From Bifidobacteriaceae bacterium (GTDB taxonomy: Bacteria; Actinomycetota; Actinomycetes; Actinomycetales; WQXJ01): a DNA stretch of 11,373 nt. The stretch spans positions 1-11,373 of the forward strand of contig JAISCU010000077.1 in assembly GCA_031265345.1 (NCBI GenBank). Reading direction: 5' to 3'. This document shows positions 1 through 6,266 of this stretch, piece by piece. The notes beneath the pieces are model-generated. The model did no database searches. It was not told where the DNA came from and saw nothing but the letters and a program-made list of their open reading frames with translations. The translations under genes were made by a program, and so were the position numbers. Every line of letters starts with the position of its first letter. The first letter of the stretch is position 1.

Positions 1-227
1 AAGTCGACGTCCGGCTTGTCCATCTGGCCCAGGAACTGGCGGGCGTAGCTGGACAGCGATTCGACGTACCGGCGCTGCCCCTCCGCGAAGATGGTGTCGA
101 ACGCCAGCGACGACTTCCCCGAGCCGCTCAGCCCGGTGAACACGATCAATTGGTCGCGGGGCAGGTCAACGGCGATGTCCTTGAGGTTGTGCTCTCTTGC
201 TCCTCGGATTCTCAGCCGTTCAGTCAC
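1..227 (-). CDS. uvrA: UvrA, excinuclease ABC subunit A (N-terminus only)
   Basis: UvrA is the damage-sensing ATPase of nucleotide excision repair; it loads UvrB onto lesions in the cytoplasm. The window holds residues 1-75 and the gene runs off the left edge. The reading begins [15 protein letters not shown] and contains the first ABC-type Walker A motif, GLSGSGKSS, followed by the UvrA-typical blocks [19 protein letters not shown] and MDKPDVD. I chose the GTG at 227-225 because the RGAREHNL block begins where UvrA proteins normally begin. A TACAAT -10 box ends 7 nt upstream of that GTG, so the mRNA is probably leaderless and no Shine-Dalgarno sequence is expected. The gene is divergent from the toxin-antitoxin pair at 770. 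The family assignment is secure; only the truncation limits it. Confidence 0.97.
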   Translation of the reverse strand, partial: MTERLRIRGAREHNLKDIAVDLPRDQLIVFTGLSGSGKSSLAFDTIFAEGQRRYVESLSSYARQFLGQMDKPDVD

Positions 228-257
228 CCGCACGATTGTAGGGCCAAGCTGTGACAC
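225..257 (-). promoter_or_regulatory. RecA-NDp-like (PafBC-type) leaderless promoter of uvrA
   Basis: On the minus strand GTGTCACAG (257-249) is followed by 8 nt, TACAAT (240-235), 7 nt and the GTG start of uvrA. The spacing matches the RecA-independent DNA-damage promoter known in mycobacteria (tTGTCRGtg-N8-TAnnnT), and is the same as at 5741 and 8840 in this window. The upstream box deviates at two positions (C for G, A for T). Transcription would begin at or next to the start codon. Damage control is inferred from the motif, not shown. Confidence 0.6.
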
Positions 258-415
258 GGTCCCGGCTCGCCGCGCCGAGTTCCGCTGAGGGCCTACCTCG
301 CGCCGTGTCCCTCGGGCTACTGGTGTCAAGACCACATGGACGATGCCGCTCGTCCAGTTCCCGCGTCTCCCCATCGCTCCCCGCGCCAACCCCAGCGCCC
401 TTCTCCTCGTGTCAA

Positions 416-544
416 CCAATATGTCTCCAGACGACTTTCTGGTCGGCACCCGCCCCAATAGGTGGTCGGCACCCGCCCGGTAGGTCTCCAGACGACTCTC
501 TCCCGCCCAATAAGTCTCCAGACGACTTTCTGGTCGGCACCCGC
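416..544. repeat. Tandem minisatellite, four ~38-bp units, two with internal deletions
   Basis: Unit 1 (416-453) and unit 4 (507-544) are 38 bp each and differ at one base. Each starts CCAATA and contains GTCTCCAGACGACTTTCTGG followed by TCGGCACCCGC. Unit 2 (455-476) lacks the central ~16 bp. Unit 3 (477-506) lacks about 8 bp near its end. The units are contiguous except for one extra C at 454. The near-identity of the outer units indicates recent duplication or gene conversion. No unique spacers separate the units, so this is not a CRISPR array. Function is unknown. Confidence 0.85.
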
Positions 545-740
545 TCACGGCCCGAAATGCGCCTCAAACGCCTTCGTGGTCGCATCGGCCGTGCCACGAA
601 CGCCGTCAGGCCGCATTTCACGCCGCAACCAGCCCCCTTCCAAGCGTGGCTCTCGAATCGGATCCGTCGCCAGTCCTCTCAGGGGGCCATTGGATCGAGA
701 GCCGTTGACTGTGACATCACTCGTCTCTTGAGCTATCTGT

Positions 741-748
741 CGATATCG
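741..748. promoter_or_regulatory. Possible antitoxin operator palindrome
   Basis: CGATATCG is a perfect 8-bp palindrome 21 bp before the antitoxin GTG, between the presumed promoter region and the ribosome binding site. Ribbon-helix-helix antitoxins usually autoregulate by binding short palindromes at this position. The link is inference; an 8-bp palindrome can occur by chance. Confidence 0.2.
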
Positions 749-769
749 GGCTCTAGCGAGGGAGACGGC

Positions 770-1012
770 GTGCCGAACATTCTCGTCAGGAGTATGCCGG
801 AGGAAGACCTCGCCCGATCTGACGGCGCGGCTGAACGTCTGGGGCTGTCACGCTCGGAGTACCTGCGCAGGTTGATCGCCGGCCAACCCGATGTGCCTGT
901 GCGCAAACTCGTGCTGGCCGACCTGGATCGTTTCGCCCGCGGCACCGCCGATCTCGGCGATCCCGAAGCGATGCGCGGAGCCTGGGAGCGAGCGAGGGCA
1001 CTGGCTGGCTGA
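770..1012 (+). CDS. vapB: VapB-type ribbon-helix-helix antitoxin
   Basis: An 80-residue protein beginning VPNILVRSMPEEDLAR. It has an N-terminal beta-strand, then a helix with AAERLGLSRSEYLRRLI (about residues 20-36), the layout of CopG/Arc-like antitoxins of VapBC pairs. The rest (about 41-80) is a charged tail that in this family wraps around the toxin. The GTG at 770 is chosen because GAGGGAG at 758-764 gives a Shine-Dalgarno site 5 nt upstream and because antitoxins of this type start MPNVLVR-like; the frame is open much further upstream, but those residues look non-coding. It would neutralise the PIN-domain toxin encoded next and repress its own promoter. Its TGA overlaps the apparent start of the toxin frame. 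Family call is good; no homologue search was possible. Confidence 0.8.
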   Translation: MPNILVRSMPEEDLARSDGAAERLGLSRSEYLRRLIAGQPDVPVRKLVLADLDRFARGTADLGDPEAMRGAWERARALAG

Positions 1013-1401
1013 TCGACAAGTCAGCGCTGGCGCGCCTGCATGTGACACCGGATCGGGAAGCCTGGCTCCGCCGAATCGAACGACGTTTGGTGTCCATAGG
1101 CACCCCGACCCTGCTCGAACTCGGCTATTCCGCGCGATCCGCACAGGACTGGGCGCTGGCGTTGACTGGCACCCTGACGGCGCTGATGCCGCTGCGGTAC
1201 CTGACGCTGGGCGCGGAGCGACGCGCGCTCGAAGTCCAGGGCACGCTGGCCGGCCTGGGCCGCCACCGGGCCGCGTCCGTCGCAGATCTGCTCCTGGCCG
1301 CCTTGGCGGAAGGCTCACAGCTCACCATGCTGCACTTGGGCAAGGATTTCGACCTGATCGCTCAGGTGACCGGCCAAGCCGTCGAGCGTCTGCGAGGCTG
1401 A
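1009..1401 (+). CDS. vapC: VapC-type PIN-domain ribonuclease toxin, start codon uncertain
   Basis: The frame encodes LIDKSALARLH then a PIN domain to the TGA at 1399-1401, 130 residues if read from CTG 1009. PIN nucleases are Mg-dependent RNases with four acidic residues; candidates here are Asp3 (LIDKSAL), Glu37 (TPTLLELG), Asp93 (SVADLLLAA) and Asp113 or 115 (LGKDFDLIA). The N-terminal Asp lies in the sequence before any ATG or GTG: the first standard start is GTG 1042, which would remove Asp3 and the first strand. CTG 1009 overlaps the antitoxin TGA as CTGA, imitating the usual ATGA/GTGA coupling. Either a CTG start is used, or the start was lost by mutation and the toxin is crippled. A third option is a longer product through upstream codons (CTG 982). 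VapC identity itself is well supported. Confidence 0.75.
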   Translation: MIDKSALARLHVTPDREAWLRRIERRLVSIGTPTLLELGYSARSAQDWALALTGTLTALMPLRYLTLGAERRALEVQGTLAGLGRHRAASVADLLLAALAEGSQLTMLHLGKDFDLIAQVTGQAVERLRG

Positions 1402-1421
1402 GCGACTCCATCGGCAGACGC
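1386..1421 (+). terminator. Weak inverted repeat across the vapC stop codon
   Basis: GCGTCTGC (1386-1393) and GCAGACGC (1414-1421) form an 8-bp perfect stem with a 20-nt loop that includes the vapC stop. There is no T-run after it, so it is at best a weak or factor-dependent termination signal. Confidence 0.2.
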
Positions 1422-1723
1422 CTGCGCCCAGAGGAGTGCGCCTCGCCTGATGCTCGGGCCGTTGATGCGGACCCACCGGCAGGTGCCGACCTGGGCAGCC
1501 CTGAAGTCATGGGCGGCACCGGGACCTGAGCCGGAGCCCCAAACTCGTCGGCCCTGCTCGGTGACGGCTGGGTGTGGCGGGATCGCAAGCCCGAACAAAC
1601 CCGAGGCGGGGCCGGGGGTTGACCGGACGGCATCGGGCACCTGCTTGGACCCCTACGCGGGCCGGACTGCCTTCGGGACGAAATAGAATTGAAGCTGTCC
1701 AAAGGCTTGCGGGGAGGTCTGAC
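1402..1723. other. Intergenic region before the ABC transporter operon
   Basis: About 320 bp with no recognisable gene; short frames here have no family resemblance. The visible signals are a TAGAAT hexamer at 1684-1689, a candidate -10 box about 35 bp before the ATPase start, and GGGGAGG at 1711-1717, its ribosome binding site. No convincing -35 box is seen at the expected spacing. Confidence 0.5.
1684..1689 (+). promoter_or_regulatory. Candidate -10 box for the ABC operon
   Basis: TAGAAT fits the actinobacterial -10 pattern TANNNT and lies in locally AT-richer sequence (GAAATAGAATTGAAG) just before the operon. The same TAGAATTG occurs at 4296, before the phosphatidyltransferase gene. The -35 region is not recognisable. 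Confidence 0.35.
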
Positions 1724-2665
1724 GTGGCAGTGACCAATGTTGCAGCGGCGATCCAAGATGTGCCGGTCTGGTGCGACGCGGTGGTGAAGGACTTTGCGCC
1801 GCCGAGCCGGAGCCAGTCGCCCGTCAGAGTTCTCCGGGGCGTCTCGATGGCTGCGGGGCAGGGCGAACTGCTGTCCATTGTGGGACCGTCTGGTTCGGGC
1901 AAATCGACCCTGCTGTACTGCCTGTCCGGCCTGCTGCCGGTGACGATGGGCCGGGTCGGCCTGGCCGGGAGCGACATCTCGAGGATGTCCGCCAACCGGG
2001 TCGCCCGGCTGCAACGCGGACGGGTCGGGTTCATCTTCCAGGCCCTGAACCTGGTCATGTCGCTGTCGGCTGTGGACAACGTGCTGTTGCCATCCCGGCT
2101 CGCGCGCCAGTTGCCGAGGGGCCCCGCAGGCCGGGCGGTGGCCATCAAGAGCGCACGGTCGATGCTGGCGCGGCTCGGGATCGACGGACGGGTGCAGGAT
2201 CGGCAGGCGTCGCTGCTGTCCGGCGGCGAGAGCCAAAGGGTCGCTGTCGCGCGGGTGTTGTTCAACCGCCCGCAAGTCGTCTTCGCGGACGAGCCGACCG
2301 GAGCGCTCAATTCGGCGGCGGGCAACCTGGTGCTGGACGAGTTGCGCCGACTGGCCCGTTCCGGTTCGACGGTGGTCTTGGTCACGCATGATCTGGAGGC
2401 CGCTGGCCGGACCGACCGGGTGTTGGTGCTCCGCGACGGTGCGGTAGTGGCGCAAGTCCTCGGACCGACGCCGGACAAGCTCCTCGCCGCCATGAGTGCG
2501 CAGACAATCCCGGCCCGCGCCAACGGTGCCGTCGTCCCTGCTCGCAGCCCCAGCCTCGGCGCGGTTGGCCCCGGCATCAGCCCAGGTCTTGGCGCTGGCA
2601 CCGGTGTTGGCCCAGGTCAGGGCGCGAGTGTCAGCGCCGGTCAGAGCGCGGGCCGCCATGTCTAG
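1724..2665 (+). CDS. ABC transporter ATP-binding protein (MacB/LolD-like)
   Basis: A 313-residue cytoplasmic ATPase that would power the FtsX-type permease encoded next. Motifs in order: Walker A GPSGSGKST (54-62), Q-loop in FIFQALNL (Gln106), signature LSGGESQR (165-172), Walker B VVFADEPT (185-192), and the H-loop His in VTHD (222). FIFQALNL and ADEPTGAL place it in the MacB/LolD/FtsE group. Two oddities are visible. The D-loop reads GALN where GALD is usual. Beyond about residue 255 there is a ~58-residue Ala/Gly/Pro/Ser-rich tail with no domain, making the protein longer than the usual 220-250. GTG 1724 is preceded by GGGGAGG (1711-1717) with 6-nt spacing; GTG 1730 is an alternative. The stop overlaps the permease start by 8 nt. 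The substrate cannot be told. Confidence 0.93.
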   Translation: MAVTNVAAAIQDVPVWCDAVVKDFAPPSRSQSPVRVLRGVSMAAGQGELLSIVGPSGSGKSTLLYCLSGLLPVTMGRVGLAGSDISRMSANRVARLQRGRVGFIFQALNLVMSLSAVDNVLLPSRLARQLPRGPAGRAVAIKSARSMLARLGIDGRVQDRQASLLSGGESQRVAVARVLFNRPQVVFADEPTGALNSAAGNLVLDELRRLARSGSTVVLVTHDLEAAGRTDRVLVLRDGAVVAQVLGPTPDKLLAAMSAQTIPARANGAVVPARSPSLGAVGPGISPGLGAGTGVGPGQGASVSAGQSAGRHV

Positions 2666-4049
2666 GCTGGTCTGGGCCGGCTTGCGGGAGAGCTGGCGGC
2701 TCTGGGCCGGAGCGGCGCTTCTGTGCCTGGCCAGCGCCGCGTTGCTGGGCTGCCTGGCGATTGTCCTGGCCTCGGTCCTGACTGGTCGCGCCTACCTTGA
2801 CGGGTTGGGCATCGGTCCCGTCTACGACGGGTTGACCGAGACGGCCTCGATGCTGTCGCTCTTCGTTGTTGGGCCAACCGTGGTTGTGCTGGCGGTGGTG
2901 CTCGGACTGGTCGGCCAAATGACGGCGCGCCAACACGCAGTGTGGCGGCTGGCCGGAGCCCTGCCCGCGCAGGTGAGGCGCGCGATGCTCGCCCAGTCGG
3001 TGTTCGTCGCGGCGCTCGCCTCGGTCGCGGGCACGTCGATCGCCTTGCCGTTCGGCCAGCAGGTGGTCGATCTGATCGCGCAGTTGCCGCCGCCCGGTAG
3101 GCTCGACGCCCGAATCCCGGCTTGGGCGCTGGCCGCCGTGGTCGCCCTCGAGGTGGTGATCGCCGTGGTGGCCGCTTTCGTTCCGGCGTGGCGGGCGCCG
3201 CGGCCGCGCCGCGCCATGGGCGTGTTCCGATGGACGCTGCTCGGCGCGGTGTCGGCGTTCCTGGTGCTTCCGAACGTCCTGCCAATGGCGATCCTCTACG
3301 CCGACACCCGCGCCGCGAGGGGCGACGAGGACGCCACAGCCGAAGCCCTCGGGGACTTGATCACCATCAACATGGGCTTTGGGCTCTCGGTCATAGTCTT
3401 GATAGCCGCCGCCGCTCCGGCCGTGACGCCCGCAGTGTTGAGGCTGTGGACTGGAATAGTGCCAGCGAGCGTCGCCCCGCTGTGGCATTTGGCCCGCCAC
3501 TCGGCCGGAGCCCGCCTGGCGGTCTCGACGGCTGCCACCACACCGCTGGTGATCGCCGTCGCGATGCTCGGCCTGTATTTCTCATCCGTCCACACGCTTG
3601 CCGCCGCGCTCGGCGAAGGCAGTCTGGACGAGGCCTACGGCCAGCAGACCGAGAACCTCATCGTGCTGGGACCGCCTGCCGCTCTGGCGTTGATCGGATC
3701 GGTGATCGTTCTCGCGATGACCTCGCGCGGCCGCGAACGCGACCTGGCGGTGCTCCGGACCCAAGGAACGACCAGCCGCGACATGTCGCTCATAGCGTTG
3801 GCGGAGGCGCTCATCTACGCTGTCACAGCCGCCATCATGGCGACCGTGCCGGTGGCAGCGGTCACCGCCCTGGGCGCGATCAGTCTGAGCGCCGCCCGCT
3901 ATCCCCTCTCCTACTTACATGCGGCTTGGGGCGTTCCGGCGTCGGCATGGTTGATCGGCGCCGTCTTGATGGCAGGCGTGGTGCTGGCAGCCGGCATTCC
4001 TGCCATCCGTCGTCCCGCCGCTGAGACGCTGGCGCTGATAGAACCCTGA
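2658..4049 (+). CDS. FtsX-family ABC transporter permease
   Basis: A 463-residue, strongly hydrophobic protein with roughly ten predicted membrane segments (about 15-40, 66-86, 112-131, 157-177, 192-213, 241-260, 295-312, 340-354, 380-403, 430-450). It is a tandem of two FtsX-like halves: each has the cytoplasmic block typical of this family, RQHAVWRLAGALPAQVRRAM (91-110) in the first and RGRERDLAVLRTQGTTSRDM (357-376) in the second. There is no large MacB-type extracellular domain; the longest external loop is short. ATG 2658 overlaps the ATPase stop by 8 nt, so the two are translationally coupled and form an exporter or membrane-extraction complex. A role in peptide, antibiotic or lipid export is possible from the family, but nothing in the sequence chooses among them. 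Confidence 0.9.
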   Translation: MSRLVWAGLRESWRLWAGAALLCLASAALLGCLAIVLASVLTGRAYLDGLGIGPVYDGLTETASMLSLFVVGPTVVVLAVVLGLVGQMTARQHAVWRLAGALPAQVRRAMLAQSVFVAALASVAGTSIALPFGQQVVDLIAQLPPPGRLDARIPAWALAAVVALEVVIAVVAAFVPAWRAPRPRRAMGVFRWTLLGAVSAFLVLPNVLPMAILYADTRAARGDEDATAEALGDLITINMGFGLSVIVLIAAAAPAVTPAVLRLWTGIVPASVAPLWHLARHSAGARLAVSTAATTPLVIAVAMLGLYFSSVHTLAAALGEGSLDEAYGQQTENLIVLGPPAALALIGSVIVLAMTSRGRERDLAVLRTQGTTSRDMSLIALAEALIYAVTAAIMATVPVAAVTALGAISLSAARYPLSYLHAAWGVPASAWLIGAVLMAGVVLAAGIPAIRRPAAETLALIEP

Positions 4050-4067
4050 GCGCTCGGAGGCGGTTCA

Positions 4068-4157
4068 GCGGTTTCCCTCCCCGCGGTGTCCCTCCCCGCG
4101 GTCTCCAGCCCCACCGTCTCCCGGCCCGCCGCCTGCCGCCCGGCGGTCGCCGACACG
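4068..4157. repeat. 15-bp tandem repeat, six units decaying downstream
   Basis: Units begin at 4068, 4083, 4098, 4113, 4128 and 4143. The first two, GCGGTTTCCCTCCCC and GCGGTGTCCCTCCCC, differ at one base; later units diverge progressively. The array starts 18 bp after the permease stop codon and stays in the permease reading frame, where it would encode repeated AVSLP. On the minus strand it reads as GRETA-like pentapeptides. The 5-codon period suggests it arose in, or as an extension of, coding sequence. Confidence 0.75.
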
Positions 4158-4295
4158 CCGCAGGGACACCCCTCCATCCGTGGGCCACCAGCGCGCCGCC
4201 AGCCCCAGGCCAGAAGCGGGCCAGCAGCGACCTGGAGGCCCACCAGCGCGAACGGCGCGCCCTGAGCGATGGACGACCCCCTCTCAATCGGCCCG

Positions 4296-4301
4296 TAGAA
4301 T
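4296..4301 (+). promoter_or_regulatory. Candidate -10 box for the phosphatidyltransferase gene
   Basis: TAGAAT lies 50 nt before the ATG at 4352, leaving room for a leader with the Shine-Dalgarno GGGGAG. It shares TAGAATTG with the candidate box at 1684. No good -35 box is visible. Confidence 0.35.
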
Positions 4302-4351
4302 TGTCATGCCACGCACTCGGCGCGGACGTGCGACCTCGGGGAGATCTTGGA

Positions 4352-4945
4352 ATGATCCAGCTAACGGACCTCCGGTTGTCCGGAGCCCGTGTGGCCAACT
4401 GGCCCAACTCGATCACGGTGGCCAGGACTGCGGTGGCCATCGCGCTGGGGACGGTCGCCCTGGTCCGAGGCTCCGCCGGTTGGCTGATCGCCGCCTACGC
4501 CACGTACTGGGTGGGCGACATCGCCGATGGACGCGTTGCCCGCTGGCTGCACCAGGAGACCCGGCTCGGAGCCGTGTTCGACATCCTGGCCGACCGAGCG
4601 TCATCGTCCATATGCATTTGCGCGCTGATCGTGATCCAGCCGGAGTTCGCTCCCCCGCTGGCCGTCTACTGGGTGCAGTTCATGGCCGTGGACGCGCTGT
4701 TGAGTTGCGCCTTCCTCCACTGGCCCATCCTGAGCCCGAACTATTTCTACGAGGTGGACCGCAGGGTGTGGCTGTGGAACTGGTCGCCCGTGGCCAAGGC
4801 GACCAACACGGGTCTGCTGCTGGTGGTCCTCTTGGCGCTCGGCTGGGTGTCCGCGCTGGTGCTGGCGGTGGCGCAGCTTGGCGTCAAGCTGGCGTCCGCC
4901 TACCGCGTGCTGCTTCTCACCACGCCCCCCCCCGCTCGTGATTGA
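4352..4945 (+). CDS. CDP-alcohol phosphatidyltransferase family protein
   Basis: A 197-residue integral membrane enzyme. It carries the complete family motif D-xx-DG-xx-AR-x8-G-xxx-D-xxx-D: Asp56, Asp59-Gly60, Ala63-Arg64, Gly73, Asp77 and Asp81, within GDIADGRVAR and AVFDILADR. Members transfer a phosphatidyl group from CDP-diacylglycerol to an alcohol such as glycerol-3-phosphate, inositol phosphate or another polar head. The N-terminal NWPNSITVART (16-26) matches the conserved entry to the first membrane helix. The acceptor cannot be read from sequence, so no symbol is given. ATG 4352 is preceded by GGGGAG at 4338-4343 with 8-nt spacing. The C-terminus passes through a run of nine C (4925-4933) and its stop overlaps the next gene by 8 nt. 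Contraction of that run by one base would fuse the two proteins. Confidence 0.9.
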   Translation: MIQLTDLRLSGARVANWPNSITVARTAVAIALGTVALVRGSAGWLIAAYATYWVGDIADGRVARWLHQETRLGAVFDILADRASSSICICALIVIQPEFAPPLAVYWVQFMAVDALLSCAFLHWPILSPNYFYEVDRRVWLWNWSPVAKATNTGLLLVVLLALGWVSALVLAVAQLGVKLASAYRVLLLTTPPPARD

Positions 4946-5450
4946 GCTCCTCGGGGTGGTTGGGGCGGCCCTCGGCACGGGCCTGGTCTCCGCGGTGTTC
5001 CCGCTGGTCAACGCCGAGGCTGCGACCGTGGCCGTGGCTTGGGGCCTGGACGTGCCGACCGCTTTGGCGGCCGTGGCGGGAATCGCGCTGGGGCAGACGG
5101 CGGGGAAAGTGGTGGTGTACGAGAGCGCGCGCGCAGGGGGCGACTGGGGTAGGCGGTGGCGCGCTCGGCGTGGCCGCGACACGCCCCGCGATGAGGGCGG
5201 GGCTTCGCGCGTGGGAGCGAGGCTTCGCGCGCTCGGACGGCGCCTGATGGACGCGATGGGGCCGCGCTGGAGGACCGCCGCGGTCCTGGTGCTCTCGGCC
5301 ACGGTTGGGCTCCCGCCGCTCCTCGCCACGGCGGTGGCCGCAGGGGTGTTGCGGACCAGGCGCCTGGATTTTGCCCTGTGTGTGGCGATCGGCCGGCTGG
5401 CCCGATTCGGCGTCATAGCCTGGCCCGTCATCGCCGCGACCCAGGGTTGA
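4938..5450 (+). CDS. Small DedA/VTT-like (YqaA-type) membrane protein
   Basis: About 170 residues from GTG 4938. It has an N-terminal membrane region, then a reentrant-type segment FPLVNAEAATVAVAWG with a conserved-looking Glu27. GQTAGKVVVYESAR (52-65) follows. A basic hydrophilic loop spans about 68-115. The C-terminal pair contains VGLPPLLATAVAAGVL and the motif IGRLARFGVI. This order (P..E, GxxxGK, G.PP, GR..RF) is that of small VTT/SNARE-associated Golgi-domain proteins; relatives in the DedA superfamily act as lipid scramblases or flippases. The start overlaps the phosphatidyltransferase stop by 8 nt, implying coupled translation and a shared membrane-lipid role. The loop DNA has a direct repeat of GCTTCGCGCG. 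The frame is open further upstream through the C-run, so a fusion origin is possible. Confidence 0.72.
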   Translation: MIELLGVVGAALGTGLVSAVFPLVNAEAATVAVAWGLDVPTALAAVAGIALGQTAGKVVVYESARAGGDWGRRWRARRGRDTPRDEGGASRVGARLRALGRRLMDAMGPRWRTAAVLVLSATVGLPPLLATAVAAGVLRTRRLDFALCVAIGRLARFGVIAWPVIAATQG

Positions 5451-5596
5451 GGGCGCCGATTTCGTGACCAGATGGCCGATGCCGCCGGGTCGGCCCGCTC
5501 CGCTCGCGCCCTGTGACGCCCCGTTCGGAGGGAAGCAACCGCGCCTTCCGCGCCTGCCCACGCCTCTTCCGCGGACGGGGCGCCGCATTAGCACCT

Positions 5597-5625
5597 GCGG
5601 AGGAGCCGCCAGGCTCCAATTCCGC
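5597..5625 (+). terminator. Strong hairpin without a T-run
   Basis: GCGGA-GGAGCC (5597-5607), loop GCCA, then GGCTCC (5612-5617), an AAT bulge and TCCGC (5621-5625) form an 11-bp stem with one bulge. It lies about 150 nt after the VTT gene stop. It could end that transcript or be part of an RNA structure; the absence of a T-run weakens the terminator reading. Confidence 0.35.
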
Positions 5626-5740
5626 TGAATAGTCAGGATCGTCACTGTTGCGGTCGGGCGTCTGGGCGGCCGCCGCCGGCCATGGGACGGGCTTTCTTTG
5701 CGGACACTCCCGAATCTGGGCGTTTTCCCTGGTCATCACG

Positions 5741-5773
5741 GTGTCAGAGGGCGGATCTAGGGTGGTTGTCATG
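5741..5773 (+). promoter_or_regulatory. RecA-NDp-like (PafBC-type) promoter of an unknown transcript
   Basis: GTGTCAGAG (5741-5749), 8 nt, TAGGGT (5758-5763), 7 nt, ATG (5771-5773). This is the best match in the window to the mycobacterial damage promoter tTGTCRGtg-N8-TAnnnT. Over 38 bp (5741-5778) it is identical at 32 positions to the promoter of the RecB-family gene (8840-8877), including ATGTCGAT after the start. What it transcribes is unknown; the nearest clear gene downstream is the HNH gene at 6273. Confidence 0.55.
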
Positions 5774-6236
5774 TCGATGGGTATGCGTGGCTCGCGGGTC
5801 GTCCGGTCGGCGCGCCGCCGGTGCAGGACTCGGCGGCGTCCAGCTCTGGGTAGTGCCGCTCGGTCGTGCCCGGCGCGGACAGTGGACGGTTCCTCGTCCG
5901 GGCCGGGAAGCCCACCTCGGGTTTGCGGTTCTGGAAGTTCCGGTGGTGCACGATGCCGCCGGGCCCGGTCCGCGAACCGCCGTCGGGGCCGTGCGGGTGC
6001 GGATTCTCGGAGCTCGCATGGTCATGGCCTCATGGCCTCAGGCAAGGCCGCACCAGCGGGCGCGGAGCGCGCCGGTCGTGGGCGTGCGGCGAGCCGGATC
6101 GGTGGCCGTGGGGCGCGTGGGGAGGCCAGGCCGGACGGCGATGGCCCGCCCCGGAGGTCGGCATCGGCCGTCTCGCATGGTGGTCGGGAGTCGTCTCACG
6201 GAGCGGGATCCGGACGTCTCACATGCCGAACACTCG

Positions 6237-6266
6237 TTGCTGCCAGTAGCCCTTTGCGTGTAGACT
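6237..6266 (+). promoter_or_regulatory. Leaderless promoter of the DUF222-HNH gene
   Basis: TTGCTG (6237-6242), an 18-bp spacer, and TAGACT (6261-6266) followed 6 nt later by the ATG at 6273. The spacing fits a primary sigma-factor promoter with transcription beginning at the start codon. No Shine-Dalgarno sequence precedes the ATG, which agrees with a leaderless message. Confidence 0.5.

Larger units (their letters stand above)
228..769. other. Intergenic region between uvrA and the toxin-antitoxin pair
   Basis: About 540 bp lie between two divergent genes. Open frames here look non-coding: Arg/Pro/Ser-rich translations, no family resemblance and no good ribosome binding site. The stretch holds the uvrA promoter (225-257), a four-unit minisatellite (416-544), and two short palindromes near the antitoxin start: GTGA-CA-TCAC at 711-720 and CGATATCG at 741-748. 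A TTGACT at 705-710 resembles a -35 box but has no well-spaced -10 partner. Confidence 0.6.
4050..4351. other. Intergenic region with a 15-bp repeat and a candidate promoter
   Basis: About 300 bp after the permease with no recognisable gene. It begins with the 15-bp tandem repeat (4068-4157), then contains a direct repeat of CCACCAGCGCG (4185-4195 and 4240-4250), and ends with the TAGAAT box at 4296 and the ribosome binding site of the next gene. No clear terminator hairpin with a T-run was seen. Confidence 0.5.

Noticed and set aside
416..544. Possible CRISPR array.
   Set aside because: Units abut directly with no unique spacers, and units 2 and 3 are shortened versions of the same sequence; it is a minisatellite.
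1322..2659. Long minus-strand open frame (445 codons) across the ABC ATPase gene.
   Set aside because: It is antisense to a gene with every ABC motif intact, its translation is Arg/Pro/Ala-rich without domains, and long antisense frames are normal at this GC content.
5866..6249. Plus-strand frame with high third-position GC, possibly coding.
   Set aside because: No ribosome binding site or leaderless promoter at its GTG, a Trp/Arg/Gly-rich translation and no recognisable domain; could be mere compositional bias.
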